A DNA stretch of 64,000 bases from Blastopirellula marina DSM 3645 (GCF_000153105.1 NZ_CH672377.1:968761-1032760), one strand, 5' to 3'; shown: positions 17,941 to 26,720, counted from the stretch's first letter. Program-made: numbers and translations. Notes: generated by a model not told the origin, from the sequence alone.

Positions 17941-17986
17941 CCTTGTAAGATGATGGGACCAAACCATGTGTCAATGCAGAGAGACG

Positions 17987-18592
17987 ATGAAAAAAGAAAC
18001 CGTTGAACGATTGTTGTTGGTCCTGTCGTTGATCTCGATCGGCGTCGCTTTGCGCTGGATGTTGAGCAGCTATCCCAACGTCGCTCCGACGGCCGCATTA
18101 GCGATGTTCGCCGGCTACAAGCTCTCGAGCGTTCGCTGGGCGTTAATGGTTCCGATCTGGATCACCACGCTGAGCGACGTATTGATCGGCGGCTACGCTT
18201 GGCCAGTGATGATGACGGTTTACGTCGCGCTGGCGTTGCCCGTGTTTCTGGGAGTCGCCATCCGCCGTTTCCAACCGAAAACCGACACCTGGCTCGGCAA
18301 ACTAACCAGCGGACTGCTGCTGGGCGGCGCTTCGGTCTGCGGATCGGTGCTGTTCTTCATGATCAGCAACTTCGCCGTATGGGCGTCGACTGCGGCCGGA
18401 TTCGGCCTGCCGATGTATGCCGCGAGTTGGAGCGGATTGGTCGAGTGTTACGCCGCCGCGCTCCCCTTCTTCCGTTACACGCTGACCGGGGACGCTTGTT
18501 TCAACGTCGCGATCTTTGGAACGTACGCGCTCGGTTGCTTGTTGGTCGCGTCGCCGCAAAAAGAAAATGCGGCGGTCATTTCGGCCGACTAG
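17987..18592 (+). CDS. ECF-type S-component-like integral membrane protein
   Basis: Polytopic protein of 201 aa with about six hydrophobic segments (LLLVLSLISIGVALRWM, VAPTAALAMFAGYKL, WALMVPIWITTLSDVLIGG, MTVYVALALPVFLGVAI, GLLLGGASVCGSVLFFMIS, and a final FNVAIFGTYALGCLLV). The spacing and the FAGYKL / TLSDVLIGGY elements resemble substrate-binding S components of energy-coupling-factor transporters (the DUF6580-type group). No EcfT or ATPase gene is nearby, so it would have to share a distant module or act alone. I chose 17987 (ATG AAA AAA), with GAGAG just upstream; an in-frame ATG at 17966 exists. Substrate unknown; the DUF4430 neighbour hints at a corrinoid. Confidence 0.78.
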   Translation: MKKETVERLLLVLSLISIGVALRWMLSSYPNVAPTAALAMFAGYKLSSVRWALMVPIWITTLSDVLIGGYAWPVMMTVYVALALPVFLGVAIRRFQPKTDTWLGKLTSGLLLGGASVCGSVLFFMISNFAVWASTAAGFGLPMYAASWSGLVECYAAALPFFRYTLTGDACFNVAIFGTYALGCLLVASPQKENAAVISAD

Positions 18593-18602
18593 AGCTACTA
18601 CA

Positions 18603-18754
18603 CTTCGTAGCCCTTAGCGCAAGTTTGGAGATTGCGTTTTTTCGAACCGAGCGAACACTAGCCAGAGACGCAAGCCGATGGAATGCGGTCGGCGATCCTA
18701 ACTCGGATTGAAGCGGCCAGCCGCATTTCCTCGCTCGCGCAGCGGGCTACGAAG
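18603..18754. repeat. Dispersed intergenic repeat, long copy with inverted CTTCGTAG ends
   Basis: A 152-bp element between convergent genes begins CTTCGTAGCCCTTAGCGC and ends AGCGGGCTACGAAG, so its ends are inverted copies of each other. An internal CCAGCCGCATTTC block is shared, in one or the other orientation, with the copies at 31235-31334 and 39303-39404. It carries no open frame. It may fold into a long hairpin. Confidence 0.65.
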
Positions 18755-18765
18755 AAAGACGCCTC

Positions 18766-21177
18766 CTAGTACGTCACCTGCGTACTGCCGACTTTGGCGG
18801 CGTACCAAGATTGCCAGGCGGCGATCTGCGAGTTGGTGTCGCGGAATCCTTTTTCTTTGGCGGCGATATCTTCGCCCACCACTTTCGGCAGCGCCTCGAG
18901 AGCCGCGTGTCGCACGCTTTGTGATTCTCCCAGCATGCGGATCAATGTGGGCGCGAACGCTTCGTCGCCGCTGACTCCCATCGCTTCGACCGCCAGGCGC
19001 CGCGTTCGTTCGATTCGATGGCGCGAGAACCGGTTCAGAGCGTCGTTCCCTTCCTGGACTTGGAGATAAGCGAGCGAACCGGCTGCTGCGACCGCCAAGT
19101 CGTCGTCGCGGTCGCCGATCATTCCTAACAGGGCTGTTGTCGTCGATCGGCCTGGATAGTATCGCAGCGCCACAGCGGTCGCCAGACGAACGCCGCGGTC
19201 TTTGTCGGTCAGCAGGGTCGACAGCATCCCGGCGTAATCATGACTCGTGTACCGCTCGCACCAGGCGACCGACTGCCGACGCACGGTCGCCGCGCGATGA
19301 TGCAGCGCCAAGCCGACAATGCGGGCCGCCGCTGGTCGATTGTCTTGCTGAACGATCTCCAGAATTGCGTGCATCTCTTCTTCGGGCGCGTCCAGGCGAC
19401 ACGAATCGGCCACTAGTTGCAACAGGTATTGGTTCAGCAAATGTCTCCGGCTGGCCCGCGCTAATTCACGCAGAGCCGACGTCCGCATCGTGTCCGACTG
19501 CTGCTTCGCCCGCTCCCAACTGGCGAAGTCGGCGTTGATCTCCGGCAGGACGTTTTCTTGCAACCGGGGAAGAGGCACGTTTTGAAGTTCTGGGGCCAGC
19601 TGGTCGAGGGTCGCCAGCAAAGCCGTTTGTTGCGTCAACAATGACCGCTTGGCGGCGGTCGCTGCCTGAGCCGTTTTCGCCTGTTCGTATTGCTGCACCA
19701 ATTGCAACAGTTCGAGCGCCGCTTGGCGGGAAACTCGATCTTCGGTGACGGCGACGTTTTCTTCCGGCAGCGAGCCAAACTGCGTGCGCCATGCTTTGTC
19801 GAGTCGAGCGAGCGACTCGGCGACCGTTTCGTCGGACGCTGGCGAAGGTTCCCCCAGCCGCGCCGCTAGTCGCTGAGCGAGGACTTTGCCGGTATAGGGA
19901 GATTCCGACTTGCGTAGGGCGGTGAGGATCGCGGCGGTCGCCGGCTGTATTGGCCAGGCTTCCAGCGAATCGAGCGCCTGATCACGGACTTGCGAACTCG
20001 AATCATCGAGCAGTTTGGGCGCCGCGGACAGCAACTCCTGCTGCTGATCGATCGCCAACAGCTCGGCCACGGCGCTGCGGACGCGATGCTCGGGATGGGT
20101 CGCCAAGTCAGCGATGCGCTGAAAGTCTCCTCGAATCGCCCAAACGTCGGTCGCCGCGAGCAAGCAGACAATCGAAGCGTTTTCGTCCAGTTGCGACAAT
20201 GCTTCAAGCGCTTCCGGTTGGCCCGAGCGCGCCATCCCGTAGATGGCGTCCCGGCGTTGGCTCATGACCGCCGACATCATGGCGGGACGTAGTTCGGCCA
20301 GCGGAGCGGCGGTCCGCCGCGCGGCGGAGGAAACCATTTCCGCACGATCGTCCAGCAACTGCGCCGCTTCGGGCGGAAGCTCTCCACTCCAGTCCAGATA
20401 CATCGCGTCGAGCGCGGCGGCTCTTACGTTGTCGTACTCCGAGGCAAGCCCTGCGATCACTCGCGCATCGCTACGCACATTATCGCGTAGCGCCAGCGCG
20501 TACATCAGCTCTGTCTCTAGTTTTTCAGCGCTAAGTAGCTGGGCGGGAGTAGGCTCTTCGGCCGCCAGCCATGTTTCGCGTGATTCATACAACTGATCGA
20601 TCGCCGCTTGATCGTTGACCAGCGCCAGCGCTTCCAGCGCCGCCGAGCGTGTCGAAGTCGGCAAGTCACGGTTTTCGACGGCGTCAATCAATAACGGGGA
20701 GTCCCCTTGATCGCGGCGCGCCCGTCCAATCGCCGCGGTCGCACGAACCAGCGGATTTTCAGATTCGGTCGCCGCCAACAGCATTGCGTCGGCGGTCTCT
20801 TCTCGCAGTACCGATTCCAACTCTCGATGTCGCCAATGCGTTTGACGAAAAAAGGGGGTCAGAAATCGCCGATCGGCGCGGACCAGTCGCCAGCCATCGG
20901 TTTCGACGATCTTGCCGCGGAGCCCGCTGCGAGAGGGTAATTGAATCGTCGATTGCAATCGACGTTCGGCGTTGGCCAGAGCAAACTTATGGGCACGGTC
21001 GGCCGGAGGTGGTCCGACCTCCACCTCCGGAGGTTCGTCGGCAGCGTCTAAAAGCGCGTTGAATTCGGCGCTAGCATTGGCCGCAGCGCCCAAGTCGACC
21101 GTTTCGCGCGCAACGAAACATCCTGCGGTCGAAAGTCCGACCGAGAGAAGAATCGCCAAATTGCGCAGTGCTAGCAT
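18766..21177 (-). CDS. HEAT-repeat lipoprotein, 803 aa
   Basis: A probable outer-envelope or periplasmic lipoprotein: MLALRNLAILLSVGLSTAGC is a lipoprotein signal with the acylated Cys at residue 20. Nearly the whole mature part is made of short paired helices typical of HEAT/PBS-lyase repeats (for example ATAAIGRARRDQGDSPLLIDAVENRD, VRSAVAELLAIDQQQELLSAAPKLLDD, SQVRDQALDSLEAW, RTRRLAVEAMGVSGDEAFAPTLIRML). HEAT arrays act as protein-binding scaffolds; the partner here is unknown. About 420-560 is a helical non-repeat linker. The final part reads DTNSQIAAWQSWYAAKVGSTQVTY. It is transcribed in the same direction as, and 85 bp downstream of, another secreted helical protein (21263-23017), so the two may be linked. 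Confidence 0.85.
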   Translation of the reverse strand: MLALRNLAILLSVGLSTAGCFVARETVDLGAAANASAEFNALLDAADEPPEVEVGPPPADRAHKFALANAERRLQSTIQLPSRSGLRGKIVETDGWRLVRADRRFLTPFFRQTHWRHRELESVLREETADAMLLAATESENPLVRATAAIGRARRDQGDSPLLIDAVENRDLPTSTRSAALEALALVNDQAAIDQLYESRETWLAAEEPTPAQLLSAEKLETELMYALALRDNVRSDARVIAGLASEYDNVRAAALDAMYLDWSGELPPEAAQLLDDRAEMVSSAARRTAAPLAELRPAMMSAVMSQRRDAIYGMARSGQPEALEALSQLDENASIVCLLAATDVWAIRGDFQRIADLATHPEHRVRSAVAELLAIDQQQELLSAAPKLLDDSSSQVRDQALDSLEAWPIQPATAAILTALRKSESPYTGKVLAQRLAARLGEPSPASDETVAESLARLDKAWRTQFGSLPEENVAVTEDRVSRQAALELLQLVQQYEQAKTAQAATAAKRSLLTQQTALLATLDQLAPELQNVPLPRLQENVLPEINADFASWERAKQQSDTMRTSALRELARASRRHLLNQYLLQLVADSCRLDAPEEEMHAILEIVQQDNRPAAARIVGLALHHRAATVRRQSVAWCERYTSHDYAGMLSTLLTDKDRGVRLATAVALRYYPGRSTTTALLGMIGDRDDDLAVAAAGSLAYLQVQEGNDALNRFSRHRIERTRRLAVEAMGVSGDEAFAPTLIRMLGESQSVRHAALEALPKVVGEDIAAKEKGFRDTNSQIAAWQSWYAAKVGSTQVTY

Positions 21178-21262
21178 AAAAAGAGCCGCTCGCAGGAAGA
21201 AACCTCGGCGGCTGTTGATAGCTATCTATCGGTGAGCAGACAAGAGCAATCCGCAATTACGG

Positions 21263-23017
21263 CTATTTGGCTGGCGTCATCGGAGCTGTAGCGCCGGCGG
21301 CGCCAAACGGCATGTCAGCGCTCGGAGCAGCGGCAGCAGGAGCAGTCGCCGGCGCGGCGGCTGCCGCGGGACGCTGGGGCGCGGCGGCGGGTGCGGCGCC
21401 AGGAACCGCTCCAAACGGCATGTCAGCGCTCGGCGGCGCACCTGCTTCGCCTGCGGCGTCAACAACTCCAGCGCTGGCGGCGAGCTTGTTCGCTAGTCGC
21501 TCCAGCTTGGCGTGCTTCTCTTTGATGGTCCGCGCCAGATCCTCGTACGGCATATAGGGATCGGTTGCCCCCGGCCCCGATTGCTGCCCCATCTGATTTG
21601 TCGATGCTGTCGGATCCACGTCGGAGGCGTCAATCAGTTCGTCCATCGCCTTCGAGAGGTCAATGATCGCGGCCTGCTCTTCGGCGGTCGGCACAAACCG
21701 AATCAACCCGCTATCTAACTGGCGAAGGTCCGCAGGAACTCCCTTTGATCCAACCAAACTGACTTTTAACGTGTCGACATCGTTTTTCACGCGCCGGCGG
21801 AAAGTTAGCTGCAAGCTATGTAGCGGCGGGTTGGTGTTGACGAATTCCTTCTTTTTCGGCTTCTTGCTTTTGCCGCCGCCCTCGGGCGACATGTCGTCAT
21901 AGCCGTATTCGGGCGACGGAGAATAGGATTCTATGCCGCCGCCGTACGAACGACCGCCGGGCCCGCCCATGCGCATCTCTTTCAGCGCTTCGGTGAACCA
22001 GGTGATATCGGCGTCGACCGACTGCGAAGCGAGCTTGGCGACCAATCCGACCTGCAGATTGGGATCAAAACTCTTCTTCACGGCGTCGTCACTTGGCAAA
22101 GCGGCCAGCGTCATCGCCGCGTCCACGCGCAGCGACTTGTCGGCCTCTTCGTTCTCTAACATCTGGCCCAGCGATTTGGCGACCTCTTCCAACGATTTGC
22201 GGATCGAGCTGGTGACATTTTGATTGCTGCCGGAGGCCAGCAGCGTCTTGTAGCCTGGCGAGAGAGTGCGCACCATATCCATCGCACGACGCTGGATCCA
22301 TTGATGAGCGTCAGCCGAATGCCCTTCGGCAACTTCCGACGTGATCACCTGACTGGCGACTTTGGTCAAACGATCAATTTCGGCCAAAGTCATCGCTTCG
22401 CCGGCCGGTTTCGGCGTGCTTTGGGCGTAGCGAGCATGTCGCACCGCGCCGAGCATCGCCGCAACGCGAACCACGTCGTCCGATTTTGGATCTTCCAGCG
22501 TCTTTAGCAGCACATCAAGCGCTGCGTGATACGGACAGACCGGTAGTTTTTCAAAGCTGTTAAATTCCTGGGCGTTCAAATCGCCGATCGTCAGCATTGC
22601 ATTGTAGCGCACAACCGGATGATAGTCGGGCTTTGACATCTCGATCATCGCTTGCAACGTCAGTTGATTCAGCTCTTTCTTGCTGGTCAGTTGCGTATCC
22701 AGCGTACCATTAAAGCTACGCATGAAATCACGCCGCTTCTCGTCAACGCTGGTCCAGTTGGCAGGCGTCGTCCAACTCGGAAAGTACGCTCCCATAAAGA
22801 AACGCGTCATCAACTGCTTACCGGCCTCATCGATCGGTTTCCGCTGCAGATACTCGCGCAACTCAAACTTTGCCGCAGTTACGCCAGCGCGCATCTTGGC
22901 GTCATCCGGGTTCAACTCCGGCGCATTCATGGGGATCGTCTTGTATTGCTGTGCCCAGACGTCTCCACTAAGAAGGAGGGTGAACACAAAGGCGATAGCC
23001 ATTCCGTGCAATTTCAT
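21263..23017 (-). CDS. Secreted helical-repeat protein with Ala/Pro-rich tail, 584 aa
   Basis: An exported protein with a Sec signal (MKLHGMAIAFVFTLLLSGDVWAQ). The mature N-terminal half is helical and repeat-like (PVVRYNAMLTIGDLN, DDVVRVAAMLGAVRHARYAQ, DKSLRVDAAMTLAALPSDD), similar to HEAT/armadillo units. Around residue 370 is a Gly/Ser/Tyr-rich stretch followed by a basic KSKKPKKKEF segment, then a domain with LTFRRRVKNDVDTLKVSLVGSKG. The last 80 residues are Ala/Pro rich and contain PSADMPFGA twice. I do not know its function. It precedes the HEAT lipoprotein gene on the same strand and is divergent from the deacetylase-family gene at 23222. Confidence 0.82.
   Translation of the reverse strand: MKLHGMAIAFVFTLLLSGDVWAQQYKTIPMNAPELNPDDAKMRAGVTAAKFELREYLQRKPIDEAGKQLMTRFFMGAYFPSWTTPANWTSVDEKRRDFMRSFNGTLDTQLTSKKELNQLTLQAMIEMSKPDYHPVVRYNAMLTIGDLNAQEFNSFEKLPVCPYHAALDVLLKTLEDPKSDDVVRVAAMLGAVRHARYAQSTPKPAGEAMTLAEIDRLTKVASQVITSEVAEGHSADAHQWIQRRAMDMVRTLSPGYKTLLASGSNQNVTSSIRKSLEEVAKSLGQMLENEEADKSLRVDAAMTLAALPSDDAVKKSFDPNLQVGLVAKLASQSVDADITWFTEALKEMRMGGPGGRSYGGGIESYSPSPEYGYDDMSPEGGGKSKKPKKKEFVNTNPPLHSLQLTFRRRVKNDVDTLKVSLVGSKGVPADLRQLDSGLIRFVPTAEEQAAIIDLSKAMDELIDASDVDPTASTNQMGQQSGPGATDPYMPYEDLARTIKEKHAKLERLANKLAASAGVVDAAGEAGAPPSADMPFGAVPGAAPAAAPQRPAAAAAPATAPAAAAPSADMPFGAAGATAPMTPAK
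21303..21433. repeat. Exact 23-bp direct repeat inside the Ala/Pro-rich tail
   Basis: The block starting CCAAACGGCATGTCAGCG is identical at 21303-21325 and 21411-21433, 108 bp apart, encoding PSADMPFG twice in the C-terminal tail of the secreted protein at 21263-23017. Identity at the DNA level suggests a recent duplication or a slippage-prone low-complexity coding region. Confidence 0.7.
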
Positions 23018-23221
23018 GATTTCGACCTGGGATCAGAAAACAACGGCGAGTGCCAGAAAAGTTGGAGGAGGAGTTCTGCAAGATTAGCGTAAATTAACCG
23101 ATTCGCGCTTCGCAGGTTAGTACCGCCAAGCTCTCGGCTTCTATTCAGACTACTTGCGGAATAGGGAGTCTGTCAATTTTAATGCAAGCGGTACGCAGTT
23201 TGCTCACCCCCTACGATTCGT

Positions 23222-24157
23222 ATGACCCTACTCTACAGCGACCACGAATTCTTAGAACACGACACCGGAAACCACCCGGAGTCAGCCCAGCGGTTGCTCG
23301 CCGTCACCGCCCGACTCGAGCAAACAGGCCTTTTGGACCAGTGCCTGCGGCCGCAGTGGGCGCATGCGACCGCGCAAGACATCCAGCTGATCCATACGGC
23401 CGCGATGCGCACGTCGGTCGAAGGATTTTCTCTGAAAGGTGGGGGGCGAATCGAAGAAGACACCGTCGTCTCCCACGATTCGTACCATGTTGCGACCCTG
23501 GCGGTCGGCGCCGCGATGGACGCGACGCGACGCGTTTTGGCGGGAGACTCCTCAAATGCGCTTTGCCTGGTGCGGCCGCCGGGCCATCATGCGACGCCGA
23601 CGATGCCGATGGGTTTTTGCCTGTTTAACAGCGTGGCGATCGCCGCGCAGTACGCGCTAAGCAAGCTCGATCTCGATCGGGTGTTGATCGTCGATTGGGA
23701 CGTTCATCATGGCAACGGCACGCAGGACGCATTTTGGGAGAGCGAGCGAGCCGCGTTTCTCTCGATCCATCGCTACCCGTTTTACCCCGGAACCGGGGAT
23801 ACGCTCGAAATCGGACAACGCGCCGGTCTGGGCTACACGCGGAACCTGCCGCTGAAATATGGGGTCTCGCGGCGTGATTTTATCTCGCAGTTCGAGCGTG
23901 CCCTCGAAGATATTACGGCGAAAGTGCGACCTCAACTGATTTTGCTCAGCGCCGGCTTCGATGCACATGCGGCCGATCCGGTCGGCAGTTTGGGGCTGGA
24001 AACGGAAGACTACGACGAACTTACGCAAATCGTCCTTGACGCCGCTTCCGTTTATGCAGGCGGAAAGCTGGTTTCGATCCTCGAGGGGGGCTACAATCCC
24101 GAAAAATTAGCAGAATCGGTCGAAGTTCACCTGCGGAAACTACGTAGTTGCGCGTGA
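23222..24157 (+). CDS. Histone-deacetylase-family hydrolase (AcuC/acetylpolyamine amidohydrolase-like)
   Basis: Zinc-dependent deacylase of the arginase/deacetylase fold, 311 aa and cytoplasmic. Family hallmarks are in place: YSDHEFLEHDTGNHPESAQRL at the N-terminus, RPPGHHATPTMPMGFCLFNSVAIAA around 120 (catalytic His-His pair), VLIVDWDVHHGNGTQDAFW around 160 (zinc-binding Asp and His), LLSAGFDAHAADPVG around 240 (second zinc Asp), and LEGGYNPEKLAESV near the end (the catalytic Tyr equivalent). The substrate could be an acetylated protein Lys, a polyamine or another small molecule; the sequence does not decide. It is followed by a lone response regulator. I use the ATG at 23222; no strong ribosome binding site is visible. 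Confidence 0.93.
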   Translation: MTLLYSDHEFLEHDTGNHPESAQRLLAVTARLEQTGLLDQCLRPQWAHATAQDIQLIHTAAMRTSVEGFSLKGGGRIEEDTVVSHDSYHVATLAVGAAMDATRRVLAGDSSNALCLVRPPGHHATPTMPMGFCLFNSVAIAAQYALSKLDLDRVLIVDWDVHHGNGTQDAFWESERAAFLSIHRYPFYPGTGDTLEIGQRAGLGYTRNLPLKYGVSRRDFISQFERALEDITAKVRPQLILLSAGFDAHAADPVGSLGLETEDYDELTQIVLDAASVYAGGKLVSILEGGYNPEKLAESVEVHLRKLRSCA

Positions 24158-24363
24158 AACTCGCGATCGAGGACCAATTTCTAACTTATAGTTTCGTTAG
24201 CTGCTGCCCAACTGAGTGGTACGCCAATACCGTCCAGAGACTAACGAGAGATTTCCGCCATGTTTCGAGCGTCCGTAAGTGTATCGCCCACTGGCTGCGT
24301 ATAAGCTGCCGCGATCCTATTTTGCCGATCACTTCCCACGGTCTTTCAGGAGCATCTCTCACC

Positions 24364-24819
24364 ATGACATCGCAAAATCGCACCGCAGAATCATTCTCCA
24401 GCCCCTCATCACGTTCGATGCGTTTTTTGGTGATCGATGATGATCGCTTGACCCGCGCCTTGCTCTCCGACATGCTGTCGCCGTTTGGCGAGTGTGACGA
24501 AGCGGCCGACGCCGACACCGGATTGCGGATGATATTGGGGGCCGATGAACACCATCATCGCTATGACGTCGCCTTTGTCGATCTGATCATGCCGGGCGCC
24601 GGCGGCAAAGATCTGCTGCGAGCGTTGCGTTCTGCCGAAGACGAAATGGGACTTGCCGGCAGCGATGGAACGAAAGTAGTGATGATCACTTCGTCTCGTG
24701 ACACCCGCAGTTGCGTGCAAGCCTTTATGCTGGGCTGCGAGTCGTATCTGACCAAACCGTTCTCTGCCGATCAGGTCGAAGAGAAGCTGCGCGAGATCGG
24801 TACGCTGGTCAGCGTCTAG
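24364..24819 (+). CDS. Stand-alone response regulator (receiver domain only)
   Basis: A 151-aa CheY-like receiver with no output domain. After a polar lead (MTSQNRTAESFSSPSSRS) the receiver opens with MRFLVIDDDRLTRALLSDML (acidic pair), the phospho-acceptor Asp in YDVAFVDLIMPGAGGKDLL, the conserved Ser/Thr in VVMITSSRDTR, and Lys in CESYLTKPFSADQVEEKL. It must therefore work by protein contact. The ATG at 24364 is preceded by AGGAG; the open frame to 24148 overlaps the deacetylase-family gene and has no such site. No histidine kinase is adjacent, so its partner lies elsewhere. A 9-bp inverted repeat follows the stop. Confidence 0.92.
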   Translation: MTSQNRTAESFSSPSSRSMRFLVIDDDRLTRALLSDMLSPFGECDEAADADTGLRMILGADEHHHRYDVAFVDLIMPGAGGKDLLRALRSAEDEMGLAGSDGTKVVMITSSRDTRSCVQAFMLGCESYLTKPFSADQVEEKLREIGTLVSV

Positions 24820-24821
24820 CA

Positions 24822-24844
24822 GTCTGTTGACTTATTCAACAGAC
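24822..24844 (+). terminator. Inverted repeat after the response regulator, possible terminator
   Basis: GTCTGTTGA (24822-24830) and TCAACAGAC (24836-24844) form a perfect 9-bp stem with a 5-nt loop 2 nt after the stop codon. There is no T-run, so termination may be weak. Confidence 0.4.
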
Positions 24845-24869
24845 CGCCAGCCAAGATGGAAGAGATCGA

Positions 24870-25118
24870 TTAGATGTCTTCGTCACCGGTCGGATTGGTC
24901 GCCCAGCGATCGTAACGAACGGGAGGTGAAAACGTGGGGGTCGTCGTTTCTAGCGGCAGATCGGCTTCGTCCGCTTCTTCTCCGACTAGATATCCGCACT
25001 GTTCAATCTCATGCAGCGTCTTGAGCAGATAAACCACGTAGCGCGACGAATTGACCGCTCTACGCGGTGAAGTCATCCGATTGCCGACCAAGTCCCACGC
25101 ATCGATATTCTTTACCAT
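24870..25118 (-). CDS. Small hypothetical protein, 82 aa
   Basis: A short protein beginning MVKNIDAWDLVGNRMTSPRRAVNSSRYVVYLLKTLHEIEQCGYLVGEEADEADLP, then a Thr/Pro-rich tail TTTPTFSPPVRY. It has no signal peptide or membrane helix. GGAG lies 8 nt before the ATG, supporting translation. I know no family for it. It sits between the response regulator and ctpA, with a perfect 22-bp palindrome (25315-25336) about 200 bp upstream of its start. Whether it is a real gene is likely but not certain. Confidence 0.6.
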   Translation of the reverse strand: MVKNIDAWDLVGNRMTSPRRAVNSSRYVVYLLKTLHEIEQCGYLVGEEADEADLPLETTTPTFSPPVRYDRWATNPTGDEDI

Positions 25119-25314
25119 TTGGGCTGCTCCACTAGAAAGTCGTCATTGAGCATTCGTTGCGTCTGACATTAGCAACCGCGGCGCCGAGATCGGCGACTTG
25201 AGCGAAAATCGTCGACATTCGCAAAAATGCCCGAACTTTCTAGAGTTCTGTCAGTTGCGCCGAAAAGAGAACGCAACCGGCGCGATGCGCAGCTGCGGTC
25301 AGGTCGCTAGGAAA

Positions 25315-25336
25315 ATTTACAAACGCGTTTGTAAAT
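25315..25336. promoter_or_regulatory. Perfect 22-bp palindrome, candidate operator
   Basis: ATTTACAAACG is followed directly by its exact reverse complement CGTTTGTAAAT. This is an operator-like dyad of the size bound by TetR-family dimers, inferred from form only. It lies 49 bp beyond the ctpA stop codon and about 200 bp before the small minus-strand gene (24870-25118). No regulator gene is adjacent. Confidence 0.55.
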
Positions 25337-25385
25337 GACTGGCAAGCTTTGCCTGCTATCCGCAAAGTAGGGCCGTGCCCGACCG

Positions 25386-26720
25386 CTAACGCGCCGCAAC
25401 GTCGTCTTTCACTTGCGATTGAATATATTCAATCGCCTTCTCCATCTGCGGATCGACAAACCCCTCCAGCTCGATTTCTTCCTCCGACTTTTCTCGCCCA
25501 TCAATCGCCGCTTGATCGGCGATGTTGGAACGATCGACGTCGCGGAAACTTCGCGATCGCAGCATGTTCTTGAGATCTTCGTCGGACAACGGGACGTCAA
25601 ACCCAGGGTTGGGCGAGACGCCCCACGGATCGTCATCGCCATAATCGGGAAAGCGATGGATGTTCTGCTCGCTGGGACGCCAATAGGTTGCGGTGGTGAT
25701 CTTCAAAGCGCGTTGCGCGCGATCAAGCGGAAAGATGCTTTGCACTGTCCCTTTGCCATACGAACGCTGACCAATCACGACCGCGCGGTCATGATCCTGC
25801 AGACAGGCGGCGACAATTTCGCTGGCGCTGGCGCTATATTGATTGACCAAGATCGCCACCGGCAAATTTTGGGGAATAATCGTGCCGCTTGACGTCGCTT
25901 CGGAGACTTCTTCAATACGGCCATCCCGACCGCGCGTCGAAACGATGACTCCTTTATCCAAAAACATGTCGCAAATTTCTTCGGCGGCGGTCAGATATCC
26001 GCCGGGATTGTTGCGGACGTCAATGATCAATCCATCGACTTTGCCGTTAATGCTTTCCCAAGCGACCTGGAACTCGTCCGAGGTCAAGTCGCCAAACGAC
26101 TCGATCCGGATATAGCCAATCCGCGGGTACGCTTCGAAGAAATAATTCCAATCACCCGCGCCGTCGTGCGTGTCTCCCAAAACCGACGCGACTTGAATCC
26201 GGGCGCGCTCGACTTCAATCTCGGTCGGCTTGGTCCGCCCAATATGCTGCACTTGCAGTTTAACCTTGGTGCCGACTACGCCGCGCAGTCGTTGCACCGC
26301 TTTTTCAAATCCGTCTTGCGCCACCTTCTTACCGTCGATCGCCAGGATCACGTCGCCGGCCTGAACGCCGGCTTCATAGGCCGGCGTTCCGCTGACCGGG
26401 GTCACGACCAACATCTGATCGTTCTTCTCGTCGTACATGACGTGAATCCCGATGCCGCCGAACTCTTGATCCAGCTCTTCGCGAAAGTCTTCAAAATCGA
26501 TCGGCGGAATGTAGGTCGAGTTTTGATCTAACTCCATCGTCATTCCATTCATCGCTGAATTGAACAGCGTCTCGGCGTCGATTGAACGCACGTATTCGTA
26601 CGAGATGATATCAAGCGATTCGCCAAACAAACGCATGAAGCGATTGCGACTCGCGGCGCCGTAGCAAATCAGCGATACGAACGCGAAGACAAAGATGATC
26701 GTAAGATTACGTCGCGGCAT
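25386..26720 (-). CDS. ctpA: Carboxy-terminal processing protease (S41 family, PDZ domain)
   Basis: Membrane-anchored serine protease of the CtpA/Prc family that trims or degrades periplasmic proteins. An N-terminal anchor (NLTIIFVFAFVSLICYGAA) is followed by a short helical cap, a PDZ domain (about 85-170: GGIGIHVMYDEKNDQMLVVTPVSGTPAYEAGVQAGDVILAI), and the S41 catalytic domain. The nucleophile lies in NQYSASASEIVAACL (about residue 298) and the general-base Lys in RSYGKGTVQSIFPL (about 324). DVRNNPGGYLTAAEEI is the family oxyanion region. The last 35 residues are acidic. It is transcribed alone, with the divergent or upstream genes separated. Substrates cannot be inferred. Confidence 0.95.
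   Translation of the reverse strand: MPRRNLTIIFVFAFVSLICYGAASRNRFMRLFGESLDIISYEYVRSIDAETLFNSAMNGMTMELDQNSTYIPPIDFEDFREELDQEFGGIGIHVMYDEKNDQMLVVTPVSGTPAYEAGVQAGDVILAIDGKKVAQDGFEKAVQRLRGVVGTKVKLQVQHIGRTKPTEIEVERARIQVASVLGDTHDGAGDWNYFFEAYPRIGYIRIESFGDLTSDEFQVAWESINGKVDGLIIDVRNNPGGYLTAAEEICDMFLDKGVIVSTRGRDGRIEEVSEATSSGTIIPQNLPVAILVNQYSASASEIVAACLQDHDRAVVIGQRSYGKGTVQSIFPLDRAQRALKITTATYWRPSEQNIHRFPDYGDDDPWGVSPNPGFDVPLSDEDLKNMLRSRSFRDVDRSNIADQAAIDGREKSEEEIELEGFVDPQMEKAIEYIQSQVKDDVAAR

Noticed and set aside
24148-24363. Upstream extension of the response regulator
   Set aside because: The extra 72 residues overlap the deacetylase-family stop, have no ribosome binding site, and are not part of a receiver; AGGAG supports the ATG at 24364.
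25240-25385. ctpA terminator
   Set aside because: The 22-bp palindrome downstream of ctpA has no T-run on the minus strand after it, so I call it an operator-like site rather than a terminator.
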